From Erysipelotrichaceae bacterium (GTDB lineage Bacteria > Bacillota_I > Bacilli_A > Erysipelotrichales > Erysipelotrichaceae), in contig JALENJ010000017.1 in the NCBI GenBank assembly GCA_022767445.1, positions 1 to 51,833 on the forward strand: DNA of 51,833 nt. The letters run 5' to 3'. The notes beneath the pieces are model-generated. The model searched no databases, was not told the origin of the DNA, and saw only the letters and a list, made by a program, of their open reading frames with translations. Shown here in pieces: positions 19,574 through 28,538 of this stretch (its first letter is position 1; the number at the start of each line of letters is the position of its first letter). Both the position numbers and the translations under genes were made by a program.

Positions 19574-20461
19574 TCACTGCGATTGAGCAGCTAGATTCTT
19601 TAAGATAAAGTCTAGAATATCATCGATTACAATCTGACGATCATCTTCATTGAGAATTTCATGACGCATCTTTGGATAGATAATATTTTTTATATTACAA
19701 TATTGACTCTTTTCTAGTGTGTGGATACTATCGGCCAATCCCTTTGCACCACCCGTACATGGATCATCCTGTCCACTGATAAATAGGATTGGTAGATTCT
19801 TGTTTGTGCTGTTGTATGGTTGATGTAAACGTGTAATCATCGTGTATAAATCACGATATCCTACATTCGTAAATGGAACACCACATAAAGAATCTTGTAA
19901 ATAGTTTTCGATATTGGTTTTACTATAGGATAACCAATCCAAATTGCATGTAGAGTTTGGTACAGCTTTGCTGAATGGTCCCAGTGTTAACTCTGTTAGG
20001 ATTGGTGCACTCTTTCTTTCTCCTTGCAAGGCAATCAGTATATTCGCAAGGACTTTACCAAAGTATGCAGCTGCTTGATAGTTTGGAGCACCACATAGAA
20101 TAACCCCATTGAGTTGATCATTTTGTTGGAGGTATAGGCGTGTTAGGATCGATCCCATGGAATGTCCAAATAGAAAGTGTGGTACATCTGGATATACCTC
20201 TTCCATCTTTTTAACCATGGAATCGATGGATTCCACCATAACCTGATCTCCATTATGACTTGCAAAGAAACCCATGGAGCCTTTGGAACCTTTGCCATGT
20301 CCTGGTAAATCATAGATCAATACTGCGATATTCTCTTTAGCAAGTGCATTGGCGAAAGATAGATAGCGTCCTCTATGTTCTTGCATACCATGGACACATA
20401 CTAGGGTTGCTTTGACAACTGATGTTGGAGCGATAATCTCGTAATTGGTTTCTTTCATCAT
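19574..20461 (-). CDS. alpha/beta hydrolase, lysophospholipase/monoacylglycerol lipase type
   Basis: A 295-residue hydrolase of the serine aminopeptidase S33/hydrolase_4 family. With the start at 20461 the nucleophile is S101 in GHSMGS; the acid is in SGQDDPC and the base in MRHEILNE. I prefer the ATG at 20461 (AAGGGA upstream) over an upstream ATG at 20494 that lies right against a TATGAT -10 element and lacks a ribosome binding site. Probably cytosolic; no signal peptide. It is divergent from tmcAL. Exact substrate is unknown. Confidence 0.87.
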   Translation of the reverse strand: MMKETNYEIIAPTSVVKATLVCVHGMQEHRGRYLSFANALAKENIAVLIYDLPGHGKGSKGSMGFFASHNGDQVMVESIDSMVKKMEEVYPDVPHFLFGHSMGSILTRLYLQQNDQLNGVILCGAPNYQAAAYFGKVLANILIALQGERKSAPILTELTLGPFSKAVPNSTCNLDWLSYSKTNIENYLQDSLCGVPFTNVGYRDLYTMITRLHQPYNSTNKNLPILFISGQDDPCTGGAKGLADSIHTLEKSQYCNIKNIIYPKMRHEILNEDDRQIVIDDILDFILKNLAAQSQ

Positions 20462-20526
20462 GTGATTTTCCCTTCGTATTTTGATTGGTTTCATTGTATC
20501 ATATCAAAAGAAAGAGAGAATGAAAT

Positions 20527-21639
20527 ATGAAGGTATGTGGAATCGTTGCAGAATACAATCCATTTCATAATGGACATCGTTATCAAATTGAACAAGCTAG
20601 AAAGTTAAGTCAATGTGATATGGTAATCGCTGTTATGTCTGGTAACTTTGTTCAGCGTGGGGAACCTGCCATTATTGATAAATGGACACGTGCGAAAGCT
20701 GCCATTGAAAATGGTGTTGATTTAGTCATCGAACTTCCATATTTCTATGCCACCCAAAGTGCATCGAAATTTGCCTATGGCGCAGTTGAGATTTTAAAGC
20801 TAGCAAATGTGGATTACATCTCATTTGGCAGTGAGTGTGGTAACCTTGAAAATCTGCAGGAAATCGCAAATACTTCGCTCAATCCTGATCACTTGCGTGA
20901 ATCTATGCAAACAGGCATGTCCTTTCCTCGTGCCTATAGTCTTTTAACTGGTTCCATGGAACCAAACGATATCCTTGCGGTATCTTACTTAAAACAATTA
21001 CAGGATACCAATATTCAACCAATTATCGTACAACGTACAAGTGGATATCTTGATGATGCGATATCCAACAATGCTAGCGCATTAGCCATTCGCAAAGCTC
21101 TCTACAACAATCAATCATTAGCCAATGCGACTCCTATGGAACAAGCTTTACAAGATACAACACTTGTTTATCCAGAAATGTTTTATCCATACCTTCGTAC
21201 ATTTCTGTTAACCTCTTCACGCGAATCTTTAAAAGATCTGTTCTTGTTTAGTGAAGGAATTGAAACACACTTACAAAAATGTGCTGCTACTTGTAATAGT
21301 TATGATGAATTCCTTGAGCGTGCAACGACTTATCGCTATACAACCAATCGTATTCGTCGTTGTATTTTACAAGCAATGGTACAACTGACAAAACAGGAAG
21401 TTAATCAACTCCCTGCTTTGGATTACATACGTGTTTTAGCTTTTAATGATATAGGTAAAACATGGCTTCATAACATGCGTGCAAGTGATGTACATATCGC
21501 AAGTAAGTTTGCCGATATTCCTTCTTCTTGGCGTAGTCTGGAATATCGTAGTACCCTATTGTATACCAGTGTATTACCCCCACAAGAAAGACAGCGTCTA
21601 CTACAGCTTGAGATACGTGGTGCACATTACATTCGTTAA
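20527..21639 (+). CDS. tmcAL: tRNA(Met) cytidine acetate ligase
   Basis: TmcAL (formerly YlbM) makes N4-acetylcytidine at the wobble position of elongator tRNA(Met) from acetate and ATP. The 370-residue protein has the nucleotidyltransferase HIGH-like motif HNGH (14-17) within EYNPFHNGH, the SGNFVQRGEPAI segment and DLVIELP. Its proximity to yceD-rpmF is conserved with Bacillus. It is convergent with the ABC permease gene, whose stop abuts it; no obvious terminator lies between. Confidence 0.93.
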   Translation: MKVCGIVAEYNPFHNGHRYQIEQARKLSQCDMVIAVMSGNFVQRGEPAIIDKWTRAKAAIENGVDLVIELPYFYATQSASKFAYGAVEILKLANVDYISFGSECGNLENLQEIANTSLNPDHLRESMQTGMSFPRAYSLLTGSMEPNDILAVSYLKQLQDTNIQPIIVQRTSGYLDDAISNNASALAIRKALYNNQSLANATPMEQALQDTTLVYPEMFYPYLRTFLLTSSRESLKDLFLFSEGIETHLQKCAATCNSYDEFLERATTYRYTTNRIRRCILQAMVQLTKQEVNQLPALDYIRVLAFNDIGKTWLHNMRASDVHIASKFADIPSSWRSLEYRSTLLYTSVLPPQERQRLLQLEIRGAHYIR

Positions 21640-24354
21640 CTAGATGTTATCGATACGCAACTCTTCAATCACGTTATTCTTACGGATTCTTCTTGTTGCG
21701 TATATCATCGTGATAAATACGACAATAAATACCATGCCTATTGAGATTAAGATACTAACAAACGGAATCATGAATGGTACATAGGACATCTCATTGACAA
21801 CGTGATAGATTGCATATGTAACGACCATAGATATCGGTAATCCTAACAATAGACTACGAGATCCATAGATCATGCATTCATAGTTCATCATTCTCATAAA
21901 GCTCTTTTCTGACATACCTACTGATCTTAACATAGCGAATTCTTTTCTACGCAATGTGATATTGGTCGATATCGTATTGAATACATTGGCAATCGCAATC
22001 AGTGCGATTAACACAATGAAACCATAAGAGAATACATTCATCACAAGAATAAATGCACGTGTACTTTCTTTATCACGATCTAAGTCATAGATATCATCTT
22101 CTTGCCAACCCATATCCTTTTGGATATTTTCGAGTTTCTCAACAACATCTGTATGATGATCGGTTTTTATCATAATGGAGGCTGTTGCGTAGTGATCCAA
22201 CGTATCTTTCACATCCTCTGTGATTACATAATCCTTCATACTTTTCGGATAGATGAGCTCCATGTTTGTATTTCCAAATCCAAAATCATCTTTTTCAATC
22301 TGATCTTGTACAGTAAATGGAACCTGAATATCAATCTCTTCTATTGGATAGCGTATTGCTTTACGCATATCCAAACCATCAAATCCATTGTGTTCAATGA
22401 TGTAATCTTCTGGATAGAATAAATAATACTGCTTACCATCCTGTACAACAGGTTGATGATTGCTAAGATATCCTTCTACACTCTTGTGTACCACAGCGAA
22501 CATATCGACATTTTTTAGACTTGTATCAATGACATTGGTTGTGATAGCTACTACAATATCCCCTTTTGGTTGCCAAACTTCTGCGTTATTGGATAGTATC
22601 GCTTTTGGATTTTGACGAACAAAATAGTCATCTGGATGAATTCCATTCATCATGCATAGTTTACGGAATGAGGCATCATCCATAAAAACAATCCTTGTAT
22701 TGATACCAACGTGATCCTTGATACGCGGTAAATCACTTTGATTCTCTGGTGTCCAAAATGCCGGAGCGATTTTATCACGTTGAATAAATATCGTTTCAAA
22801 TGATGTTTTTGATAATGTCGCTTCTTTGATATCGCTTAGTTCTTGAATCTGTGCAAAGCGTTTATCCTCTTCTTCTGCGTTTTGGTTGTTAATATGGTAG
22901 ATGACATTGGCAGAACTACTCTTTGAAGATTCGATATTCATCAATTGGATGACATATCCACTCAGTGCAGATGCGGATATGAATAGAATGACACTTAAAG
23001 CTAATGAGATAATCGTTGAGCGATATCGACGTTTATTACGTTTGAAGTTTTTGGATGCCATTAATCCAGCAAACCCAAATAGTTTCTGTGTAACTTTTGA
23101 TGATTTAATATCCTTTTGTCGGATTTTGATTCCATCACTTAGACGTATCGACTCAATCGCTGGTGTACGAATTGCTTTGGCAGCTGGTAAGTAAGCAGCA
23201 ATCATCGTCGTACATAAACAAATAGATACCGCAATTGCGATAGGCAATGGATTAATGATTAGACGCATTGTGACTGTTGTAGAACTCATCAATAAACTAA
23301 TAAAACTACTCTGTACCCAAGATAAAGTCAAACCAATTCCCACGCAACCTAATATGACACCCAGTGTGATACCAACAATCGCAAGAAATAAAGCTTCCAT
23401 GATTACCATATATCGAATCTGTCGATTAGAAGCACCGATTGACTTTAAGATACCAAACTGGCGTATTCTTTCACTGATAGAAATCGCAAATGAATTGTAT
23501 ATCAGCGATATGGATCCATACGCAATCATACCTACCAATATCGCTGTTAGACCAATGAGTACACTTCTTTCCGCATCTGTTTTAAAAACACCATAGTAAC
23601 GTAATATATTGGTATGTAGGGTGTATGTGTCTGATATGGATTGGCGTATCATGATTTCATCGATCTGATCCGGTCTATCCACAGTCGCAAATACTGTTTG
23701 ACTGCTTGCTTGCATGTTTGTTGTAAAACAATAATAACCAGGAAATGAGAAGTCTTCAATCTCTTGGCGTAAAGGGGCCATGAATCCTACTATTGTAAAT
23801 GTATGGGATGTTGTACTCTGTAGTGTTTCTTCTTTTAAGTATGGTGTGTTTTCTTTCAGTTTTTCTTTTTGGAGATAGCGATTTCCTATATCTAGTGTGA
23901 TCGTATCTCCAATTTGATAATCTACAGTTGATTTTGCCAGAAAAATGTTAGATAGAATCAACTCATTCTCATTTTCAGGCAATCTACCTTGGGTAACTGT
24001 GATTGGGAATAATGCATGTTGGCCATCGTGGAGTGACTTAACATAAAGATATGGTTTATCCACATTACTGTTATCTGCTATCGCATAACCAACCTCGCCA
24101 ACTTCTTCATAAGAAGCGATATGTTCATTGTCTTTGAGTTGTTGAATACCTTGCTCATTCACATCCAACATCATCACCTGCCAACTACCTACGACATCCA
24201 TTTCTCGATTCTTTAGGAATTGATAGCCGCTATAAGCCCCTTCAATAACAGCGGTAAACAGTGCCATGGAGATCATGATTCCAATTAACGTTACAATTGT
24301 ACGAGTTTTATTCTTACTCAGATAACGCTTTGTTAATTTCGTAAAGATACCCAT
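21640..24354 (-). CDS. ABC transporter permease with two FtsX domains
   Basis: A 904-residue membrane protein. TM1 is near 17-40, followed by a large extracytoplasmic region, an FtsX core of three helices (~265-395), a fifth helix near 445-470, a second large external region, and a C-terminal FtsX triplet (~785-890): eight helices in all. This MacB/LolE-like form usually exports or extracts peptides or lipids, often conferring resistance to antimicrobial peptides. The ribosome binding site GAGGTG overlaps the end of the ATPase gene. The partner ATPase and a two-component system lie upstream. Confidence 0.9.
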   Translation of the reverse strand: MGIFTKLTKRYLSKNKTRTIVTLIGIMISMALFTAVIEGAYSGYQFLKNREMDVVGSWQVMMLDVNEQGIQQLKDNEHIASYEEVGEVGYAIADNSNVDKPYLYVKSLHDGQHALFPITVTQGRLPENENELILSNIFLAKSTVDYQIGDTITLDIGNRYLQKEKLKENTPYLKEETLQSTTSHTFTIVGFMAPLRQEIEDFSFPGYYCFTTNMQASSQTVFATVDRPDQIDEIMIRQSISDTYTLHTNILRYYGVFKTDAERSVLIGLTAILVGMIAYGSISLIYNSFAISISERIRQFGILKSIGASNRQIRYMVIMEALFLAIVGITLGVILGCVGIGLTLSWVQSSFISLLMSSTTVTMRLIINPLPIAIAVSICLCTTMIAAYLPAAKAIRTPAIESIRLSDGIKIRQKDIKSSKVTQKLFGFAGLMASKNFKRNKRRYRSTIISLALSVILFISASALSGYVIQLMNIESSKSSSANVIYHINNQNAEEEDKRFAQIQELSDIKEATLSKTSFETIFIQRDKIAPAFWTPENQSDLPRIKDHVGINTRIVFMDDASFRKLCMMNGIHPDDYFVRQNPKAILSNNAEVWQPKGDIVVAITTNVIDTSLKNVDMFAVVHKSVEGYLSNHQPVVQDGKQYYLFYPEDYIIEHNGFDGLDMRKAIRYPIEEIDIQVPFTVQDQIEKDDFGFGNTNMELIYPKSMKDYVITEDVKDTLDHYATASIMIKTDHHTDVVEKLENIQKDMGWQEDDIYDLDRDKESTRAFILVMNVFSYGFIVLIALIAIANVFNTISTNITLRRKEFAMLRSVGMSEKSFMRMMNYECMIYGSRSLLLGLPISMVVTYAIYHVVNEMSYVPFMIPFVSILISIGMVFIVVFITMIYATRRIRKNNVIEELRIDNI

Positions 24355-24356
24355 GA

Positions 24357-25043
24357 TTACACCTCACGAATTCTTTCGTCTCTTGTAATTTTTCCATCTT
24401 CGATAGAGATGATACGATCTGCTTGTAATGCGATACTTTCATCATGTGTAATTACAATCATGGTCTGTTGATATTTCTTGTTCGAAAGTTTTAACAACTC
24501 AACAATCTCTTGACTGTTTTTACGATCAAGATTTCCGGTTGGCTCGTCTGCTAAGACAATCGCTGGTGCATTCATCAAAGCTCTACCGATGGATACTCTT
24601 TGTTGTTGACCACCTGATAATTGATTCGGTAGATTCTTTCTACGCTTTTGTAAATCAAGTGTATCCAATAGTTCATTGAGTCTTTCTTGGTTGACTTCTC
24701 TGCCATCCATCAATACAGGAAGTGTGATATTCTCTTCCGCATTGAGTACGGGGATTAAATTATAAAATTGATAAATCAAGCCAACTCTTCTTCTGCGGAA
24801 TACCGCAAGTTGTTCTTCGTTTTGTTCGTATACATCTTGTCCATTGACATATACTTTCCCACGTGTTGGTTGATCCACTCCTCCAAGCATATGTAGCAGT
24901 GTAGATTTACCTGAACCAGAAGGTCCAATGATTGCTAGAAACTCTCCTTGTTCTACTATAAAGGAAACATTATCTAGTGCTTTTACTTCGTTTTCTCCTT
25001 TGCCGTAGATCTTTGTTAAATGTTCAACTCTAAGTACTTCCAT
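24357..25043 (-). CDS. ABC transporter ATP-binding protein, MacB/LolD type
   Basis: A 228-residue ATPase partner of the FtsX permease. Walker A GPSGSGKST is at 40-48, the signature LSGGQ at 142-146 and Walker B with ADEPTG at ~162-170. I set the start at the ATG ending at 25043 (AAGGAG ten bases upstream); a longer reading starts at a non-ATG codon upstream of this ribosome binding site. Forms an operon with the permease, separated from the sensor kinase by a terminator. Confidence 0.92.
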   Translation of the reverse strand: MEVLRVEHLTKIYGKGENEVKALDNVSFIVEQGEFLAIIGPSGSGKSTLLHMLGGVDQPTRGKVYVNGQDVYEQNEEQLAVFRRRRVGLIYQFYNLIPVLNAEENITLPVLMDGREVNQERLNELLDTLDLQKRRKNLPNQLSGGQQQRVSIGRALMNAPAIVLADEPTGNLDRKNSQEIVELLKLSNKKYQQTMIVITHDESIALQADRIISIEDGKITRDERIREV

Positions 25044-25068
25044 AGTATGATTTCTCCTTACACTTACG

Positions 25069-25101
25069 ATTATAGAAAGCTTAAGTGACACAATGATGAC
25101 A
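25069..25101 (-). promoter_or_regulatory. ABC exporter promoter with response-regulator-like direct repeat
   Basis: On the minus strand a perfect TATAAT (25069-25074) has no good -35. In that place are two copies of TGTCA (25097-25101 and 25086-25090) 11 bases apart, the spacing typical of OmpR/PhoB-class regulator sites. This suggests the neighbouring response regulator activates the exporter genes. Confidence 0.55.
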
Positions 25102-25107
25102 AAACAT

Positions 25108-25138
25108 AAAAAACAAGCAAATCATACAATCTGCTTGT
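25108..25138 (-). terminator. terminator after sensor kinase gene
   Basis: On the minus strand ACAAGCA and TGCTTGT pair (25113-25138) around a 12-base loop and are followed by six Ts. It overlaps the kinase stop. Confidence 0.75.
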
Positions 25139-26123
25139 AAAAACGAACTGTGAAGCACGCCCCTTTATCCACATTATTCTTAACTAATATGGTTCCATCT
25201 TGTGCCGTGATAATCATGCGTGCAAAAGCCAAACCAATACCCACACTCTCAGGCTTTGCATTCTTTCCCTTATAGAATCTTTCAAACATAAAGGGAATAT
25301 CTTCTTTCGCAATTCCTTCGCCATCATCAATGATCAACAGCTGTGTATACAATGGATTTTCACTAACTGTGATTTGTATTCGACCACCATCCGGTGTATG
25401 TTCCATCGCATTTTTAATTAGATTACTAAAGGCTTCTATTGTCCAGTGTTCATCAACAAATAGCTTTTCATTCATGCATGTGATATCACATGTTTGATTC
25501 TTTAATTCCATTGGAATTAAGAATGGTTGTAAAGACTTCTCTAGAATATCTTTAACAGCAATCGATTGTCTTTGAAAGATTGCTGTTTTAGCATCGATCT
25601 TAGACATCTTTAACAGTGTTTCAATCAACCACTGTAATTTATCTAACTGCTTCTTCATATCACGCTTATAGTAAAGTTCTTTTTCTTTCGATAGCGTTTC
25701 ATCATTTAGCAAGGACAATGATAGGTTGATAGAAGTTAATGGTGTTCTCATCTGATGGAAAATATCCGCTATCGCATCTGTAAGATGTATCTTATCCTTG
25801 AGCAGTAATTCACTTTGTTCATTGAGTTTGAGTATCATTTTAGATATCTCATCATTCAAGATGGAAAGTTCCCCCTCATATTGATGGGTAATATTACCAG
25901 CACTACCATGAAGTACCTGATCAATTGATAGTGACATATCCGCAATTGCTTGATATCTTCGATATAAAAAGTAAGTATGGATTCCTATTAAACATAAACC
26001 AAGCACAAATACCACCCATGCATATACACCAATTGCTTGATACAAGATAATGGTTACGATAATACTCAACACCAAAGTAATGAGATACTCTTTGCGTACA
26101 TCATCATTTCTTAGAAAGTTCAT
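25122..26123 (-). CDS. sensor histidine kinase
   Basis: A 333-residue kinase. Two N-terminal transmembrane helices (~12-30 and 33-55) leave almost no external loop, the intramembrane-sensing layout common in peptide-antibiotic systems. The phospho-accepting H123 lies in FHQMRTPLTS. The ATPase domain has N (NLIKNAMEH), G1 (DDGEGI), F and G2 (SVGIGLAFA) boxes. The start at 26123 has AGGATGG eight bases upstream within the response regulator's end; a longer reading uses a non-ATG codon. Pairs with the adjacent response regulator. Confidence 0.9.
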   Translation of the reverse strand: MNFLRNDDVRKEYLITLVLSIIVTIILYQAIGVYAWVVFVLGLCLIGIHTYFLYRRYQAIADMSLSIDQVLHGSAGNITHQYEGELSILNDEISKMILKLNEQSELLLKDKIHLTDAIADIFHQMRTPLTSINLSLSLLNDETLSKEKELYYKRDMKKQLDKLQWLIETLLKMSKIDAKTAIFQRQSIAVKDILEKSLQPFLIPMELKNQTCDITCMNEKLFVDEHWTIEAFSNLIKNAMEHTPDGGRIQITVSENPLYTQLLIIDDGEGIAKEDIPFMFERFYKGKNAKPESVGIGLAFARMIITAQDGTILVKNNVDKGACFTVRFYKQIV

Positions 26124-26124
26124 A

Positions 26125-26790
26125 TTAGTCCATCCTGTATCCAAGACCACGTACTGTCTTTATGATTTGTGGGTTTGCTGGATCATCTTCTATCTTTTCA
26201 CGTAAGCGTTTGATATATACCGTAATTGTATTATCATTGACCGCATCTCCAGCGATATTCCATACCTCATCAAATAATCGATCACGACTCAATAGACGTC
26301 CACGATTGTCGATAAACAAAATTAATAACTTATATTCCAAAGCTGATAGATTTAATACTGCATTATGTTTTTTTACAACTGCTTTTTGTGTATCCACTTC
26401 TAGATTCTCTAATAAAATAATCGTTTGTTTGCCTTCATAACGTCGCAAGACGTTATTGATTCTTGAGATAAGTTCCTTTGGACGAAATGGTTTAGTGATA
26501 TAGTCATCTGCACCACTATTCAATCCCTTTACAACTGTCATCTCATCTGAGGAGGCACTTAAAAAGATGACAGGTAAACCTATCTTCTGTGCCAATAGAC
26601 AAATGGAGAAACCATCCCCATCTTGTAGAGAAATATCCAACAACATCAGTTGATACTGATTGGTATGTAACATTATCTTGGCATCATTTTCTCCACTGAC
26701 GTGGTCACTGACAAAGCCCTCTAAATTTAAGTATTCTTGTAGTGAGCGAACAATCGTTTCATCATCTTCAACAAGTAGTATTCGTTTCAT
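26125..26790 (-). CDS. OmpR-family response regulator
   Basis: A 221-residue regulator: receiver domain 1-~115 with phospho-acceptor D52 (LLDISLQDGDG), K near 102 (DYITKPF), and a winged-helix OmpR/PhoB DNA-binding domain (~125-221, ending VRGLGYRMD). A TATGAT element lies very close upstream, so the mRNA leader is short. With the kinase and exporter it makes a complete sensing/efflux module; the direct repeat at 25086-25101 is its likely target. Confidence 0.92.
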   Translation of the reverse strand: MKRILLVEDDETIVRSLQEYLNLEGFVSDHVSGENDAKIMLHTNQYQLMLLDISLQDGDGFSICLLAQKIGLPVIFLSASSDEMTVVKGLNSGADDYITKPFRPKELISRINNVLRRYEGKQTIILLENLEVDTQKAVVKKHNAVLNLSALEYKLLILFIDNRGRLLSRDRLFDEVWNIAGDAVNDNTITVYIKRLREKIEDDPANPQIIKTVRGLGYRMD

Positions 26791-26816
26791 AGTTCTATCT
26801 TATCATATTCACAAAG

Positions 26817-26837
26817 AAAAAACTCCCCGTAGGGAGT
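26817..26837 (-). terminator. terminator after yebC
   Basis: On the minus strand ACTCCC and GGGAGT form a stem around TACG (26822-26837), followed by six Ts. A classic intrinsic terminator, eleven bases after the yebC stop. Confidence 0.9.
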
Positions 26838-26848
26838 ATTCATGCATG

Positions 26849-27577
26849 TTATTCGTTGATGATTGCGTTGTGGTAGATCTTATTTACATCATCTGCTTCA
26901 TTTAGCATATCCATGAGCTTATGGAACGCTTCAATCTCTTCAGGATCTGTAATTGTGACATACTCATTTGGCAACATTGTTGTCTCACAAGTAGCGAATT
27001 CTACATTTGGTAATACCTTTTCAATCGCATCCTGCGCTTTTGCGAAGTCTGTAAAGGCTGTCTTAACAGTCATTACACCATCTTCAACAGTTAAGTCTAA
27101 TACATCTACTTCTGCCTCTAATAGTGCTTCTAACATCGCATCTTCATCTGCATAGTCAAATACAAACATACCAACAGATTCATAGTTGTAGGATACACCA
27201 CCAGCGTTTACCATCTTAGCACCCTTAGACTTATTGAATGCTGTCTTAACTTCTGTCATTGAACGATTTGTATTATCTGTTAAGCAGTCTACGATAACTG
27301 TAGAGTTACCAGGTCCAAATCCTTCATAACGAGCTTCTGTATAGTTTTCGTCTGTTCCACCCTTAGCCTTATCAATCGCTCTTTTGATAACATCAGCAGG
27401 AACCTGATTAGATTTCGCTTCAGCGATCTTTCTCTTTAAAGAAAGATTCATATCAGGATCTGGAACACCACTCTTAGCAGCGATATATAATTCTTTTCCA
27501 AAACGTGAGTATAATTTTGATTTGATTGCAGCGGTCTTTGCCATCGAGGCTGCACGGACTTCATGTGCTCTTCCCAT
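26849..27577 (-). CDS. YebC/PmpR (TACO1) family protein
   Basis: A 242-residue cytosolic protein of the YebC family, known as transcriptional regulator or translation factor easing ribosome stalling on proline-rich stretches. The N-terminus GRAHEVRAASMAKTAAIKSK, then PDPDMN and DVIKRAIDKAKGG, and the acidic C-terminal domain are characteristic. I set the start at ATG 27577 (AAGGT upstream) since the family starts MGR; an upstream TTG adds two residues. It has its own promoter and terminator. Confidence 0.93.
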   Translation of the reverse strand: MGRAHEVRAASMAKTAAIKSKLYSRFGKELYIAAKSGVPDPDMNLSLKRKIAEAKSNQVPADVIKRAIDKAKGGTDENYTEARYEGFGPGNSTVIVDCLTDNTNRSMTEVKTAFNKSKGAKMVNAGGVSYNYESVGMFVFDYADEDAMLEALLEAEVDVLDLTVEDGVMTVKTAFTDFAKAQDAIEKVLPNVEFATCETTMLPNEYVTITDPEEIEAFHKLMDMLNEADDVNKIYHNAIINE

Positions 27578-27612
27578 ATTCAATACCTTCTTTCATAAAA
27601 ATAGCCGTTAGT

Positions 27613-27641
27613 ATTATACCAAAAGAGCTTATTATTGTGAA
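27613..27641 (-). promoter_or_regulatory. yebC promoter
   Basis: On the minus strand TTCACA (27636-27641) and TATAAT (27613-27618) are 17 bases apart, 36 bases before the start codon. Confidence 0.75.
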
Positions 27642-27694
27642 GAAAAAACAAATATAGCTCGTTTATGATATGATATTCACATTGAGGAAATACA

Positions 27695-28417
27695 ATGGCA
27701 ACATATGTAATGAGTGACTTACATGGATGTTATGATGAATTTAATCAAATGCTAAATTTGATTTCTTTTAGTGACTACGATGAGCTTTGGATCATTGGTG
27801 ATGTATGTGATCGAGGCTATAAATCCATACCCCTCCTACAGGAAATCATGTCTAGAAAAAATATGCATTTGATCATGGGTAATCATGATGAATGGTTATT
27901 GCAGTTTTCCCAATACATGATAGATGCTAAGAAAGATTTTCGTTCTCAATCTATGCGAAATGATTATCTTGTTTGGACTTTACGCAATGGAGGACTATCC
28001 ACCAGCGATGGATTCATGGATCTTGACTACCATGAATGTTATGACATCAAGTACTATCTTGAACATTGTCCCTACTATAAAGAACTAAACATTCATGGCA
28101 GTAAATTCCTGTTAGTCCACGCAGGTTTAAGCAAAGAATATATGAAACCATCTACGGTGATCGCATCCGTACCCAAAGATATTCTTCTTTGGGAAAAGAT
28201 TGGTTTAGATGATAACCCATTTATCGATACAACCATGATTGTTGGACACACTCCTACAATGTTGTATGGACCTGAATATGCTGGTAAGATTGCCATAAGT
28301 AAAAAAAAGAATCTGTATCATATCGATTGTGGATGTGTATTTGGACAATCATTAGGTTGTCTTCGTCTAGATGATATGCATGAATTCTACGTACCAAGTA
28401 AGAATGCAAGTAAATAA
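27695..28417 (+). CDS. calcineurin-like metallophosphatase
   Basis: A 240-residue phosphoesterase of the PrpE/ApaH-like serine/threonine or dinucleoside-polyphosphate class. Metal-binding motifs are in order: SDLHG (7-11), GDVCDRG (GDxxDRG), GNHDEW and, near the C-terminus, VGHTP. GAGG lies eight bases before the ATG, and a TATGAT element is a little upstream. It is a single gene converging on ptsI. The substrate cannot be decided from the sequence. Confidence 0.88.
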   Translation: MATYVMSDLHGCYDEFNQMLNLISFSDYDELWIIGDVCDRGYKSIPLLQEIMSRKNMHLIMGNHDEWLLQFSQYMIDAKKDFRSQSMRNDYLVWTLRNGGLSTSDGFMDLDYHECYDIKYYLEHCPYYKELNIHGSKFLLVHAGLSKEYMKPSTVIASVPKDILLWEKIGLDDNPFIDTTMIVGHTPTMLYGPEYAGKIAISKKKNLYHIDCGCVFGQSLGCLRLDDMHEFYVPSKNASK

Positions 28418-28421
28418 AATT

Positions 28422-28476
28422 AAAAAAAAAAAAAAAAACGACCACACAGGAGTCTACAACTCTTGTATGGTCGTTT
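28422..28476. terminator. ptsI/metallophosphatase terminator with a 17-base A/T homopolymer
   Basis: A long stem (AACGACCA at 28437-28444 pairing with TGGTCGTT at 28468-28475, extended inward with small mismatches) is bordered on the left by 17 consecutive As (28422-28438). On the minus strand it is a hairpin followed by a T17 run, a very strong terminator for ptsI. On the plus strand TTTT follows the stem, so it may also end the metallophosphatase mRNA. Confidence 0.88.
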
Positions 28477-28538
28477 TGATGTTATAGAATTCAGATAGAT
28501 ATCGTTTGTTAAATCATTCCTACATCTAAAATCAATGC

